Shown here piece by piece: positions 36,512 to 47,670 of a stretch of DNA of 64,000 nucleotides (position 1 is its first letter; each line of letters opens with the position of its first letter). Both the position numbers and the translations under genes were made by a program. Under the pieces are notes generated by a model. The model saw only the letters and a list, made by a program, of their open reading frames with translations, searched no databases and was not told the origin of the DNA. The DNA lies in the NCBI GenBank assembly GCA_020809705.1, contig CP085825.1:2728001-2792000 (forward strand). Reading direction: 5' to 3'. The DNA is from Calonectria ilicicola (lineage: Eukaryota > Ascomycota > Sordariomycetes > Hypocreales > Nectriaceae).

Positions 36512-37997
36512 ATGATGGAGGTAGACAGCGACAATGGCCTACTTGGACGGGTCGCGCTAGGCGCCCTGGTTGAGGAGTGAGTTTTTCCATTGCTTTCGCG
36601 TCCAACCCTTTGTGCTATCTGACCATGCTTATGCTCATGCTCATGACAGAACCGAGTGGCCTGCATTGCGAAGTGACATGCTCGCGCGACTCGACAAGGC
36701 AAGTCTCCCTTTCTTTGGGACTACCCCAAAACGAAGCGCATTCTAACCCTTATTGGTCCTCGCCGAACAGATTGCGCACACCGAGTTTCCTATCCCCAAG
36801 CTTCCTCCTCCCCCGACCGCTCCCCCGACCACCGAAACTCGAGCCTCACCTCCTCCTTCATCGCCGACCCAGGAGGCTGGTAAAGAAAATGCGCCCGCAG
36901 AATCGCAACCTTCTGCTGAGACAGCCGAGTCTGCTGCGCTCCCAAAGCAGATCGCTGACATGCTGACTGGTATCACGACTCACCTTGAGCGCTTCGCCTC
37001 GTTCCCACCCCACACCATCCAGCGACTCGCTGAGCTGGTTCTTCAGCCTCGTGCACACTACAAGGCGCTGGCAGCCTACCTACATGCCGTTGACAGGGTT
37101 GTGCAAGTGACTTCCGGAACCAACACGTATCCACTGCCCCCAGCCATCCCAGACATGTCCTCCATGCACATCAATGGCGAGGATGCTAAGGACCCAGCCA
37201 TGTCTGTGGCCTGGAGCAACCCCACCACGGCTGCTCTGGGTACGGATGAGGCATTAGGGGGCGCTCTTTTGACTCCTATCCCGTGGTTAACAAGAAGGAG
37301 CCCTGAGAGTAGCAACGATGCACCCGGTGCGCAGATCCACAGCGAGAGCACGGAGACTATTGATGGTCCTAATGGCATGGGTAGTATTGAAACCGTCTCA
37401 GTGAGTGTGAACGGAGTTCCATCGACAGGCCACACTAGAGGCGTAACGCAAGGCGAGCTTCTTCGACAGGAGCAGCGAGCAGGGGTTGTTCCGGTGAGCC
37501 AGCTTTCACGAGCCCAAGATGTTTTCACCGAGGAGGAGCAACATACTCAAATGGCGGAAGGAGAAGGAGAACCACAGGAGGAAGAGGAAGAGGTGCCTCA
37601 CGCAAGAGGCCCCGAGGAGATTGGAGTAGGCGATACCGGCCCCCAGGCTGCCACAACGAATTTCAGCGGCGAAGGCAGCTTGGAAATGCAGGACATTGAT
37701 GTAGAAGCTGCCGTCGGGCGGAAGCACGAGGACGATGAGGGCGATGCCAAAACGGAAGAATCAGCTGAGAAAACCAGCGAGGCCAATAGCCCCGGTGCAG
37801 AGAGCGTAGGGACAAAACGTGAGGCCGATCAAGATTTAGAGGGCGAGACACCAAAGAAGGCCAAGGAGGGAGAGGAGGGGGACGCTGAGAGCACCGAAGT
37901 AGAGACGGCGGAGAAGAGTGAGGAGAAGAAGGAGACGGAAACTTCAGCAGAGGCCAAGCCCGAAGAGAATAGCGGTGATAAGATGGACACGGAGTAA
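36512..37997 (+). CDS. PSY4: Serine/threonine protein phosphatase 4 regulatory subunit 2 (Psy4-like)
   Basis: Three exons (36512-36576, 36650-36698, 36771-37997) give 446 aa. Exon 1 reads MMEVDSDNGLLGRVALGALV and splices to TEWPALRSDMLARLDK, then to IAHTEFPIPKL. The first intron is GT-AG; the second begins GCAAGT and ends ACAG, a GC-AG intron. After a Pro-rich linker, residues about 96-155 contain the PPP4R2 core (ADMLTGITTHLERFASFPPH, TIQRLAELVLQPRAHY, YLHAVDRVVQVTS). The last ~150 residues are strongly acidic and rich in Glu/Lys, as in animal PPP4R2. The family recruits the PP4 catalytic subunit; in yeast Psy4-Psy2-Pph3 dephosphorylates gamma-H2A during recovery from DNA damage. The second in-frame ATG at 36515 is an equally possible start. 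Confidence 0.85.
36699..36770 (+). other. GC-AG intron in the PP4R2 gene
   Basis: The exon end GACAAG is followed by GCAAGT, a donor matching U1 consensus except for C at position 2. A TTCTAACCC branch-like site and the acceptor GAACAG follow. No GT donor nearby keeps the frame. The 72-nt size is normal for this genome. Confidence 0.7.
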
Positions 37998-38944
37998 ACA
38001 AGAGGGTTCACGATAGGACTACATGATACCACGAGCCGGAATTTAGGAACTGTACCAACAGTAGAGTCACTTTGAATTGTTAGAAATGCCAGTTTGGGCT
38101 ATTTGCTCTGAGGTTTTTAGGCCGGGTCAAGCTGGGAGAGGGATGCATGATTCAAACTAGGGGACGTGGCTTTTGATGGGAAGGATTACCGAAGGCGCAA
38201 ATCATATCAGAAAAAGAAAACAAGACCAAGATAGATAGGACGGTGGGAATTATTACACTGGTTTCAAGACCAAAAAAAAAAAAATACTTTCAAGCTTCAT
38301 CTCAGTTCATAATCATTGCCGGATACTTGAAGGATACAGAAATGCATATGAGGGTTTGGATCAGAACTATTTACAGCTCAGTTCACTGTAACTGCGACCT
38401 GAGCTGGGCTGTTAAGGTTCCGTCCCAGTTCGGCCCGTCAATAGGCAGAACTGGCATAGACAGGATATCCCGACAAAGACATGACGCGAGAATACATTAA
38501 ACTAGAGAATGGAATGGCCACGCGAGACCCCGAGACCCCACCGCCAAAATAGTTGCAGACGTCTCTCCTACACATTGAGTGGTTGATCTGTGTTGCTGGG
38601 GTGACAAGCGCCGGCCCTTGTTGTTAAACAACCGGACCCACCAAAGCGTATCTGATATTCACCACTTGTATTTACACTAAACAGCCCTGCTGCAACACGA
38701 CGACAACCTGCAGGCGATCCCTCCACACCGCCAGGATCAAGCACTGAACCCTTTCTTAATTCTAGGCTTGGGCCTTGTATTTATGTTTCTCACATACTTT
38801 CGCCAATCAGCCAATTTCGTCTTGCCAACCCAAGCGTAGGCTACGCATTACCACCCCGCCTACTCAGGCCGACTCTTCCCACAGCCGCCCATCGTGGCTT
38901 ACCAACGACAGACTCGCTCCGAACGGGAGCAAAGCCGGATCGCC
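37998..38944. other. Intergenic, 0.95 kb
   Basis: It holds the 3' end of the PP4R2 gene (T/A-rich, with an A run at 38273-38284) and the promoter and leader of the kinesin gene. A non-ATG extension of the kinesin frame reaches back to 38894. No separate gene is visible. Confidence 0.5.
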
Positions 38945-41900
38945 ATGGGCTCCAGTCTTCGCACTGGTCCCGGCGCCCGCCCTGGCATCCGGCAAGGCAC
39001 GAGAACCTCGACTCGATATGCCTCCTCCATCGCGTCGCGCATCGATCGCGCAGGCGCCGTCTCACCCACCGGGTCCATCGCCTCCACGGCCACCACTGGC
39101 ACGAAGCGCAAGGAGCGCGACTTCGACGTGGATCCCAATGCTGTAGAGACAAACATCAACGTTGTTGTCCGATGTCGCGGCCGCAACGAGCGCGAAATTC
39201 GCGAGAACAGCAATGTTGTCGTCAACTGCGACGCCTCAAAAGGAAAGATCGTTGAGCTGTCGATGGGCCCGAACTCTGTGAGCAACCGATCATACAATTT
39301 TGATCGTGTTTTCTCGCCGGCTGCCGACCAACACATGGTCTTCGACGACACGGTTAAGCCAATTCTGGATGAGGTGGGTTTTGAGTGGGCGCGCAGGCTC
39401 TCTGCTGGGTTCTTGCTAACATGCTCTGTAAACAGATGCTTGCCGGATACAACTGCACAATTTTCGCCTATGGCCAAACTGGTACCGGAAAGACATACAC
39501 AATGTCTGGCGATATGACGGACACTCTGGGCATGCTATCCGACGACGCTGGTATCATCCCCCGCGTGCTTTACCAACTGTTCAACAAGCTTGAGATAGAA
39601 GAGGCCGAAAGCACAATTAAGTGCTCCTTCATCGAACTTTACAACGAAGAACTAAAAGATTTGCTTGCTTTCGACGACAGCGTGAAGCTAAAGATTTACG
39701 ACGACACATCCCGCCGCGGACACTCGAGCACGGTTGTACAGGGCATGGAAGAGAAACACATCAAGAACGCCACTGAGGGCATCAAGGTGCTCCAGGAAGG
39801 CAGCTTGAAGCGTCAGGTCGCGGCCACGAAGTGCAACGACCTCAGTTCCCGTTCTCACACTGTCTTCACTATCACAGCATACGTAAAGAAGCCGAATGAG
39901 GATGGTGTCGAGGCCCTTGTGAGTGCCGGAAAACTGAACCTTGTGGATTTGGCTGGTAGCGAGAACATTCAACGATCCGGAGCCGAGAACAAGCGTGCTG
40001 CCGAGGCTGGTCTTATTAACAAGTCTCTCTTGACGCTTGGACGAGTTATCAACGCCTTGGTCGACAAGAGCGCGCATATCCCTTACCGAGAGTCCAAGTT
40101 GACTCGTCTGCTCCAAGACTCTCTCGGAGGCAGGACTAAAACGTGCATTATCGCCACCATTTCTCCTGCCAAAAGCAACCTCGAGGAAACCATTTCTACC
40201 CTTGACTATGCCTTCCGTGCCAAGAACATTAAAAACAAACCTCAGATGAACCCGATGGTGGAGAAAAGGACTCTTCTCCGTGAGTTTACCAACGAGATTG
40301 AAAAGTTGAAGAGCGAGTTGATTTCCACTCGACAACGAAACGGAGTCTATCTTTCCAATGAAGTGTATGAAGAGATGACTGCCCAGAGTGAATCCCGCCG
40401 CATTGTCGCCGAAGAGCAAGCCGCCAAACTTGAGACGCTAGAGAACAACCTCCGAAACAAGGTTAGAGAGCTTCTTAACCTCACCTCAACATTCATGGGC
40501 CTTAAGAAGGACCATGAGGGCACCAAGGCCGACCTCGATGATACAAAGGAGGTGTTGGACCAGACTGAAATTGTCTTATCAGCCACTAGAAAGACTCTGG
40601 CAGAAGAGACCAGGTTAAGAAAGGCGCACCAGAAGACAGAGGCAAAGCTAACAGAGATTGGTGGCGAGCTTATCAACAAACTTCACAAGACCGTAAGGGA
40701 TGTTGGAGGCCTTCATGCCAAGAACAAGCGCAAGTCGGACCTGCAAACCATCAACAGAGCGGCCTGGGGTACATCTCAAGATCAAGTTGCTGATGTTACA
40801 TCAATGGTGGAACGCCGCATACATGAATTTCAGGAGGAGCAGCTTGACCATATCGCTACCGTGTCTCGGCGGATGGCTGAGTTTGTTGATGAAGAACTGG
40901 GCAAACTGTCTACAACGCAGGCCTTCCTGGACGAGCACCTTGGCACCTTCAACGAGTCCAAGCAGCAGCTTCTCAACGGAAAGCAGCAATCTAAAGACGA
41001 CATGGATACAGTTTTAGAGGAAATCAAAGAAGTTCGCGACACTGTTAAGGAGCGCATGGGCGAAAGCCTGCAGGCTATTTCCCATTCTACAGAGAGGATA
41101 GCTGCTGACATGCTGAATGAGATGACTACATTCCACGCCCAGGTGAGTTTCATCCTTTTGATGGCAATTTTTTGAGCTAAACTAATTCCAAACAGCTTCA
41201 TAATTCTTATAGCTCTCTCGGGAAAGACTGTAAGACGGTATTCGAGGACCTTGTCAAGCACATCGCCGACCAGCGTGCTGAGTCTGATAACCTCAGACGT
41301 CAACTTCAGGCTGCTATGAACACGATTGTACTTCAAAATGCGAGCACTTCCACTCGTATCCAGGAAGCCTTACAGGAGGAGCGCCGACAGGCAGCTGAGG
41401 ACAGGCAGAAGCTTGCAGCCCAAATTGCTGGCTTGATCAACACGCAGGCTGAGACCCAAGAGGCACGCGTCGTTGAGAGGGCCACTCAGGTTCAGAAGAG
41501 TCTTGCTGAGTCTAACCGCTCACTTGAGGAGGCCATGTCTCAGTATAACCAGGGTATGGTGTCTTGGGACCAGAATGAGGACAACGTCATGGATGAAGTG
41601 AAGAAATCTCGTGACCAGCTCAAGACGAAGCTTAAGGACGACTGGAACTCTGCTAGCGAGCTCAGCACTTCTATTCAGGCAACGGCCAAGTCGGTGCACG
41701 CCGAGACGGTTCGTGTCGTGGACGAGCAAGTCAAGGATCTTGACGTCCAGATGGTGGCTCTGGATGATTTTGTTACTCGTGCCAAGTCGGAGAACGCCAA
41801 CCACCACGAGACCCACGGCCAATCAGTCCAGGCCTTGGCTAACACGGTTGGCGAGTCGTTTGGTAATATCTCGGCTCACTTCAAGACCACATTTGGTCGC

Positions 41901-42542
41901 GTCAAGAACCTGGGTGAGGAGATGGACTCGGACTTCAATGAGCAGCTTGATCAACTGGAGCCTCTTGAGGAACAGCTTTGTCAGCCGCTCAACAACCTGC
42001 GCGACAACATCAGCGGCACCATTCTACAAGAATACCAGCCTACAGGCCAGACACCAGCCAAGGTTCAATATCACTATCCCACCGAGCTGCCCCGAACTGA
42101 AGACCACGACCTCATCATCGCCCGTATTGATGAACCACCGACACCATGCAAAGATTCGGACCACGATAGGGATACAACGATTGTCTTTGCCGACCTTGAT
42201 CATAAGATGATGACGTCGCCAGCTCGCCCACCTCCTCGTCCTTCCAATGCCAGCGTCCCCGAACATAGCAGTGGTACCAACTTGCTAGGCATGAGCCTCC
42301 GTGAAATGAACCCCAATGTCACGGGCAATCTCACCACCGGCTGTATCGGTTTCGACCCTCGTGCCAGTATCGTGTCCATGCCACCTGAGCGTACTATGCC
42401 GTTGATTAAGCGAAGCACCCGCTCTACCCGCAATGCGAAGAAGAATGTCGCTGCGAGTGTCGTGAGCGAAGGCACTGAGAACTTTCCTTTGACTGATTTC
42501 TCCCAGAGCGCTTCACGGAGGAAGAGCCCACGCCTGAACTAG
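38945..42542 (+). CDS. bimC: Kinesin-5 motor, BimC/Cut7/Eg5 family
   Basis: Three exons (38945-39373, 39436-41142, 41196-42542) give 1160 aa. The motor domain spans about residues 70-413: NINVVVRCRGRNERE, P-loop GQTGTGKT at 156-163, switch I NDLSSRSH at 277-284, switch II DLAGSE at 314-319, then the neck-linker region RAKNIKNKPQMNP. A coiled-coil stalk follows to about residue 985. The BimC box lies near 995-1016 (TPAKVQYHYPTELPRTEDHD), with Thr998 as the CDK1-type site. The tail ends in basic RRKSPRLN. The tetrameric motor slides antiparallel microtubules and builds the bipolar spindle. The start is uncertain: the frame is open from 38894 without ATG, and an extra 5' exon is possible. It converges with RRN9. 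Confidence 0.95.
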
Positions 42543-42919
42543 ACAGGTTTTTAATTTGGCGATTTTGTTGTAAGCAGGGCATTCTGGCCCGCTGTCTGAA
42601 CATAAAGTATATATATAACGTCTTGGTTTATAATGAAGACTTATGGGGAAACGGGAGAGGAATGGCTTGGGGCGTTTGGGGCGCATGATTCAAGAGACGT
42701 CTTTACAATTCTGTTCTTGGATGCGGCTACTTTCTTTTACATTGCAGGGTTATTTTAGCATTTTGATACCCTTGGGCTTTGAGATGAACTGGTCAATTTA
42801 TTTTTTTCACTCTTCACAAATGTGCGATTCAACTAGAATACAGTGATATTGTAATTGCTCAAAGCCATGTTTAAAAACGGCACGGTGCTAACAGCCAAGA
42901 CTACAATGATACTCAAGTC
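42543..42919. other. Convergent 3' region between bimC and RRN9
   Basis: This 377-bp A/T-rich stretch separates two facing stop codons and contains AACATAAAGTATATATATAAC about 60 bp after the kinesin stop, a plausible polyadenylation region. No gene is visible. Confidence 0.5.
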
Positions 42920-44921
42920 CTAAGAGGAAGAGTCTCTCTCCGGACTCGTCGCCCTGCTCCCCGTCTTGGATTTCTGCCCGTAAAGTCTCTTTCTCTTTCT
43001 CATGACAGTGTCCTCACCTCTCCAGCCGCGCGCAGGCACAATGGGCCGGAGGAAGCCATCTACATGCACGGCGCCCACCAGCTCCTCGTCGCTGTCCACC
43101 TCTTCCGTCTTCCCCTGATGCACAAGCTCCAGGTGCCGCCGCAGGTTCGCCTTGCGGGCGAAGCCCTGGGCAGCGCGGTCGCACGAGGGAATCGGACAAA
43201 AGACTAGGCCGCCGGCGGACCTCGAACGGGACCCCGAGCGAGATCGCTGGGACTTTGCGGATGGCGCGGGGGACTGGGTGCCCGAGAGGCGGCCACGGAA
43301 GGACTCGGGGCTGCTGCGTTCGACGCTGGAGCGGGCGAGCGAGGCCTGGCGGGAGGCGACACGGCGCTGTACGAGGTCGGCTGCATCGTCGCTCTCATCG
43401 TCGGCGTCGGACGGCGAGTCGAGGCGGATAGGCTGTGGGCGATATTCCACCGTCTCGATACCTCCGCTGGCCGAGGCAGGGACTTCGTTGAGCTTTCTCA
43501 ACACCATGCCCTCTCCAAATAGGTCTGCGCAGCGCCTTGTAGTTCTTGCAAGGACATCGCTTGGGAAGCCGGCCAGAGCAGCTGCTCCAAGGACGTCGCT
43601 CCAGTCACGGAGGCCCCATCTTGCCAGCTTCTTTCGGTTGGGAGTGTTGGCTCCGTTGCCTCTTTCATCACCAGTGTCTTCAGTTTGCGAGGCTCCCCTC
43701 TGGCGCGAGAGCGAGCGCTCTCTTTCGGCAGCCTCATCGCCCTGCCGCAGCCACTCCTTGAAAGCTGCGTCCTTGTCCTTGGGGGTGGTGGGCAGTCGGC
43801 GGTGAGACTCGCGGGCCAGACGGTGCAGCATCTCATCGTGCGTTTCCCCCTCTTCCGGAACATGGACTTTGCGTGGCCGGCCGGGTTTTCTACGAGGAGT
43901 TGTCGGAGCGTCTGCATCGGTCGTGTCCGCGTCAGTCGTTCCTCCAAGTTGTTTTCGGGGTCGGCCTCGCGATCGCTTCACTCCTGCCTGACTGTCTGAT
44001 TCCTCTTCGGTTGATGAATCGGATAAATAATTCAATCCAGAAACACGCGCATTGTTCAAAATTGATAGTGTAGCATCCAGCTGTGTTAATATATGCCGAA
44101 CGGAAGGCCGTAGCAGGTTGTAGGAGAGGTGATCGTTGGATGATACAACTGGCTCATATGATTTGGCCTGCCGTCGTGCTTGCCGCTTTGGTGCCTCTTC
44201 ATTTGTATCGAGCATCACTTCGTCTTCCTCATTCGCATCTGAATCGGCAGATGACTCTTGAAATAACATAAGACCTCCCTCTTCTGGGCCAGGAGTCTCA
44301 ATGGACAGGCGTGCCATTTTGCTTTTCCGGTGGCGGAATCGTTTCGTAGCGGTGCGCAATATGGCCGCAGACAACTCTTCTTCTAATTCGGTGCTTGGAA
44401 GGGGATCTTCTTGCTTCCGAAACGTGAACTCGTCGTCTTCATCATGCTGGCTGTTGATGAGGCGGCTCTTGGGTACTTGCTTATGCTTGAGTGGCCACGC
44501 GGTCCAGAGTTTTGGCGGTACCCAAACGGCTTGTTGGCCATTTTCCTGACAAATATATTAGCACTGTAGTCAGATACCATGAAATCGGAGTAAATGTGTG
44601 GTTTTTTTGTTTTTTCGGGGGTTCCTAAGAATACTCCCGCCATGTCCCAGGCTAACTCACCAACTGCATCGCCAAGTCTTGGGCGGTCGCAGGATCTCGA
44701 CCTTGTCGTTTCAGCGCGAAAGCGTTGTAGAGATGCACCGCCAGGTCTCTGTCCTGAATCTGCTTCATTGACTGCCAAAGTAGGCGGTCCTCTTCTGTGA
44801 GCGTACGCCATGACGACTTGGGGCCCGTCCAGCGGTTTGGCCGGTGCTGGTGCAGGTCTTCGGACGCAATCGACGCAATCTCATCGCTGTCCAACTCCCA
44901 ATTTGCTGGCCCTGCCTCCAT
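42920..44921 (-). CDS. RRN9: RNA polymerase I initiation factor Rrn9-like protein
   Basis: Two exons (44921-44661, 44545-42920) give 628 aa; the intron uses GTGAGT and TTTGTCAG in phase 0. The N-terminus carries the Rrn9 domain: RPNRWTGPKSSWRTLTEEDR, DLAVHLYNAFALKR, and after the splice VWVPPKLWTAWPLK. A middle conserved block reads YNLLRPSVRHILTQLDATLS, followed by two AT-hook-like motifs (RGRPR at 280-284, PGRPR at 308-312). A further conserved region is KKLARWGLRDWSDVLGAAA. Near the C-terminus (537-563) a C2H2-type finger is spaced C-x4-C-x15-H-x4-H. Yeast Rrn9 is part of the upstream activation factor that recruits Pol I to rDNA. The DNA-binding additions fit that role, but their binding is inferred. 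The next gene on this strand is NOP7, starting 2.3 kb upstream. Confidence 0.88.
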
Positions 44922-45248
44922 CTTGCGAAATGGTCGAGGGCCAAATCCGGAAGGGAAATAGAGATAAACTGGTCTCTTTTCTTCAATTTAAAATGCTGGG
45001 TTGTGATTTTCATTCATAGTAATGTTCATATATAGTTTGTTGATGTTGAAAGTACAGGGTGCCAAATTCCGCTTAGAAAAAAAATCCGTGCTAGTTGCCC
45101 AGTTTTTTTTTCCCTACTTCAACATTGCATATAAAATACATTGACAACAATTAGCCACCGTGTAATAATATCAAGACATGATCGAAAAAGTTCGCGGTGC
45201 ATCGCATGTAAATTGAACAAATCTATCTGAATGGTATAAAACAGCCCT
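44922..45248. other. RRN9 promoter / NOP7 3' region
   Basis: This 327-bp gap between two minus-strand genes must hold the NOP7 3' end and the RRN9 promoter. It contains A and T runs (45077-45085, 45105-45112) around a GC-richer core. A run of this kind is common in promoters of ribosome-biogenesis genes, which is only suggestive. No gene is visible. Confidence 0.5.
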
Positions 45249-47243
45249 TTACGCCTTGTTTTTGCCCTTCGCCTTTTCCTTTTCAAACTTTCTCCTCTTG
45301 GACCGCAGCTTCTGGTCCTCGGCGCTCTTCTTGTTATTAGTGTAAACCATCTGCTCATACAGCTTTCGCTTCTTCTTGCTCAGCATGCCCTTGGCGCGCT
45401 CTAGGTCCTCGGCCTCCTCGCGAGCCTTCTTTGATAGCGCCTTGCGGGCTTCCTCCTTGGCCTTGGCCTTGGAGTTGGTCGCCTTGGATTTCACTGACGC
45501 ACCATTCAACTCAGCTTCAAGCTCCTGTTGTCGCTGGTTCGCCTCATCTTCATCCTCCTCTTCCTCATCCTCATCTGCTGAGAAGCCACCGAATTCATCA
45601 TCCTTTTCGTCCCCGTCCTCTTCCTCCTCATCAGAGTCTGCCACGTCCATGCCCTCGACGGTGTCGTCGATGTCCTTGACAGCAAGGTCTCCGTCCTCGT
45701 CCTCGCTCTGAGCCTCGAGAGCCTCCTCTTCGGGCTCCTGCTCCTCCAGAGGAATTGTAGGATCGTAGGCACCCTGTACCTGCTTCACGAAGGGGCTGAG
45801 ATGGGGAGGGAGAGAAGCGCCAGGAGAGTACAGGTGAGCCTCTTTCAACTCTCCCTCGTTGACACTGTCCCAGACCCACTGGGGCTGAACATATGTTCGC
45901 CCAGGAACGCGCATGTTGGCCGCAAGCTTTTGGGAGGTCTGGTTATCTTCAGCATCACCATTCTCCTCAGTAGCAACCTGGATAGGAGGACGATCGACAA
46001 TGTGGTGGGTAATGGAAGGGTCCAGCTCGTTGGTGGTGAAAGCGCCATCACCGAGAACTGCATCCCAGCCGACACGCTTGCAGCCAAAAGCCTTGAGGAG
46101 AAACTCGAGGGGTTGTCTGGGAGTTTCACGGGAGAGGTAGAAAGTGAAGTTGGAGAATAGAGCACCGGGGCTGTTTCCGGCGGCAGAGGGCTGGGGAAGA
46201 ACATCGCCGCCAGGAGCTGCAGGCTCAAACTTGTCAATTGCGCCAGCATTCTCCTCGTCGCCTTCTGCCTGGCCCTCGGTCGCCTTTGCAGATTCGTCAT
46301 CGGCATCGCTGGACTTGAGCTTCTTGAGAACTTTGTTAACAGCAGCCTGCGTCTTGGGATCGGGCTTGTGCTCGCTGTCCTCCAATTGCTTCTGCTCCTC
46401 AACACCAATGAGGGTCTTGCCCTCGAGGGTGAAAGCTCCAAGCTCAGCAGCATTCTCATCCTTGGCCTGGTCGAACTTGGGAGGGTACTTGAGTCCAATT
46501 GAAGTATATAATCGGAAGTTGATGAAGCCCAGCAGAGTCATGTAAAACTCAACAAAGGTGCCCATGATTCTGAAGTCGACATCGCCAACAACTCTCTGGT
46601 TGAACCGGTAAGGTACCAACCAAAGAACATCCTCTCCCTGAATGTTGGCTTGGTAGTAAATGCCCTTGATGGACAAGAACGACTTTGTAACGCTCTGCGA
46701 CACAATCAGGTAGTGTTGGAACTCGAGGCAGAGTCGCTCACAGCGAGCAATCATCTTGGCAGGGACCATGGAGGTGGAGGGAAGGTTGGCGAAGAGGAAT
46801 AGCATTGACAGACAATCATCGAGGTCGCGCAGGGCGTCTACAAAAGTCGGGTAGCGCTCTCGAATGACATGGTCGAGGGTGTATCGAGGCTTGCCAGTTT
46901 TTTCGGGTCGCGCAGCGTTGCCTTCGAGGCGAGCAGCATCAGAAACGTCGCCACGTCCGAGAGCACGGGAAATCTTCTTCTCGAGAACCTTTTGATCGCG
47001 GAACTTTTGCAGCAAGGGCTCGTGAAGGAGGTACTGGATGTCCTTGGCAAAATAGAAAGTGGTCGAGCTGGTGGACGACTTGGAGACCTTCTTCCTGCTT
47101 CGAGGCTCACGAGGGTAGATTCCCTTCCAGATGCATAGCTTGCGGAAGTCGGGAAGACTGATTTGGAGTTTCCGAATGGCCTGGTTTCGGGTGACGTAGT
47201 TCTTGGCCGCGCCAGACTGGCCCTTCTTCTTTATCCGAGCCAT
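45249..47243 (-). CDS. NOP7: Pescadillo homologue Nop7, ribosome biogenesis
   Basis: A single exon encodes 664 aa. The frame extends upstream of the chosen ATG (47243, [20 protein letters not shown]), but the residues before it are not conserved in type and have no ATG. The N-terminal pescadillo domain covers about residues 5-260 ([65 protein letters not shown]). A BRCT domain spans about 361-480 ([34 protein letters not shown]). The C-terminal third is a long acidic stretch and then a Lys/Arg-rich coiled region. Nop7 with Erb1 and Ytm1 forms the PeBoW complex in the nucleolus, needed for 25S/5.8S rRNA processing and 60S assembly. It is transcribed divergently from GAB1. Confidence 0.96.
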   Translation of the reverse strand: MARIKKKGQSGAAKNYVTRNQAIRKLQISLPDFRKLCIWKGIYPREPRSRKKVSKSSTSSTTFYFAKDIQYLLHEPLLQKFRDQKVLEKKISRALGRGDVSDAARLEGNAARPEKTGKPRYTLDHVIRERYPTFVDALRDLDDCLSMLFLFANLPSTSMVPAKMIARCERLCLEFQHYLIVSQSVTKSFLSIKGIYYQANIQGEDVLWLVPYRFNQRVVGDVDFRIMGTFVEFYMTLLGFINFRLYTSIGLKYPPKFDQAKDENAAELGAFTLEGKTLIGVEEQKQLEDSEHKPDPKTQAAVNKVLKKLKSSDADDESAKATEGQAEGDEENAGAIDKFEPAAPGGDVLPQPSAAGNSPGALFSNFTFYLSRETPRQPLEFLLKAFGCKRVGWDAVLGDGAFTTNELDPSITHHIVDRPPIQVATEENGDAEDNQTSQKLAANMRVPGRTYVQPQWVWDSVNEGELKEAHLYSPGASLPPHLSPFVKQVQGAYDPTIPLEEQEPEEEALEAQSEDEDGDLAVKDIDDTVEGMDVADSDEEEEDGDEKDDEFGGFSADEDEEEEDEDEANQRQQELEAELNGASVKSKATNSKAKAKEEARKALSKKAREEAEDLERAKGMLSKKKRKLYEQMVYTNNKKSAEDQKLRSKRRKFEKEKAKGKNKA

Positions 47244-47670
47244 TGTCGCAGTTGAAGGCTTTTTCGTCGTCTTCTTCTTTGCGCAATGAATTGGCGGGGC
47301 ACCTTTTCGCAACCAAGTGCTTGATCAACTTTTTTTTCGAACTGGATTTTTTTTACTGCCAGGCGGTGAGATGTGTGGGTACCTCAATCTAATCTTCTTG
47401 CGGAAGGCTCTTGTGAAGCGGTGGGTTACAGGGCATCGCAGCACCAATTCAGCGCTCCCAGGTACACCTCACAGCGCATTGGTACCCATGCTTCAGTGGC
47501 ATCTTTAAATAAGCGGCTCCTAATTCCAGGCTAGATCCGACGCCGTGCGCCGATTCGCTGGCAGAGCTCAATGTGGCCACAGAGACAGCTACTGCATTGA
47601 ACTCCACGTCTCCCGTCGCGACCATTGCGACTGCGACTGCGACTGGCCTCAACTCGGTCCGAAGTATGCC
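47244..47670. promoter_or_regulatory. Bidirectional promoter between NOP7 and GAB1
   Basis: Only 427 bp separate the two outward-facing ATGs. The interval contains T runs at 47329-47336 and 47346-47354, and GGTAC-containing motifs at about 47389, 47460 and 47480. Both genes must be controlled from this space, at least in part. A small overlapping frame on each strand is considered spurious. Confidence 0.6.
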
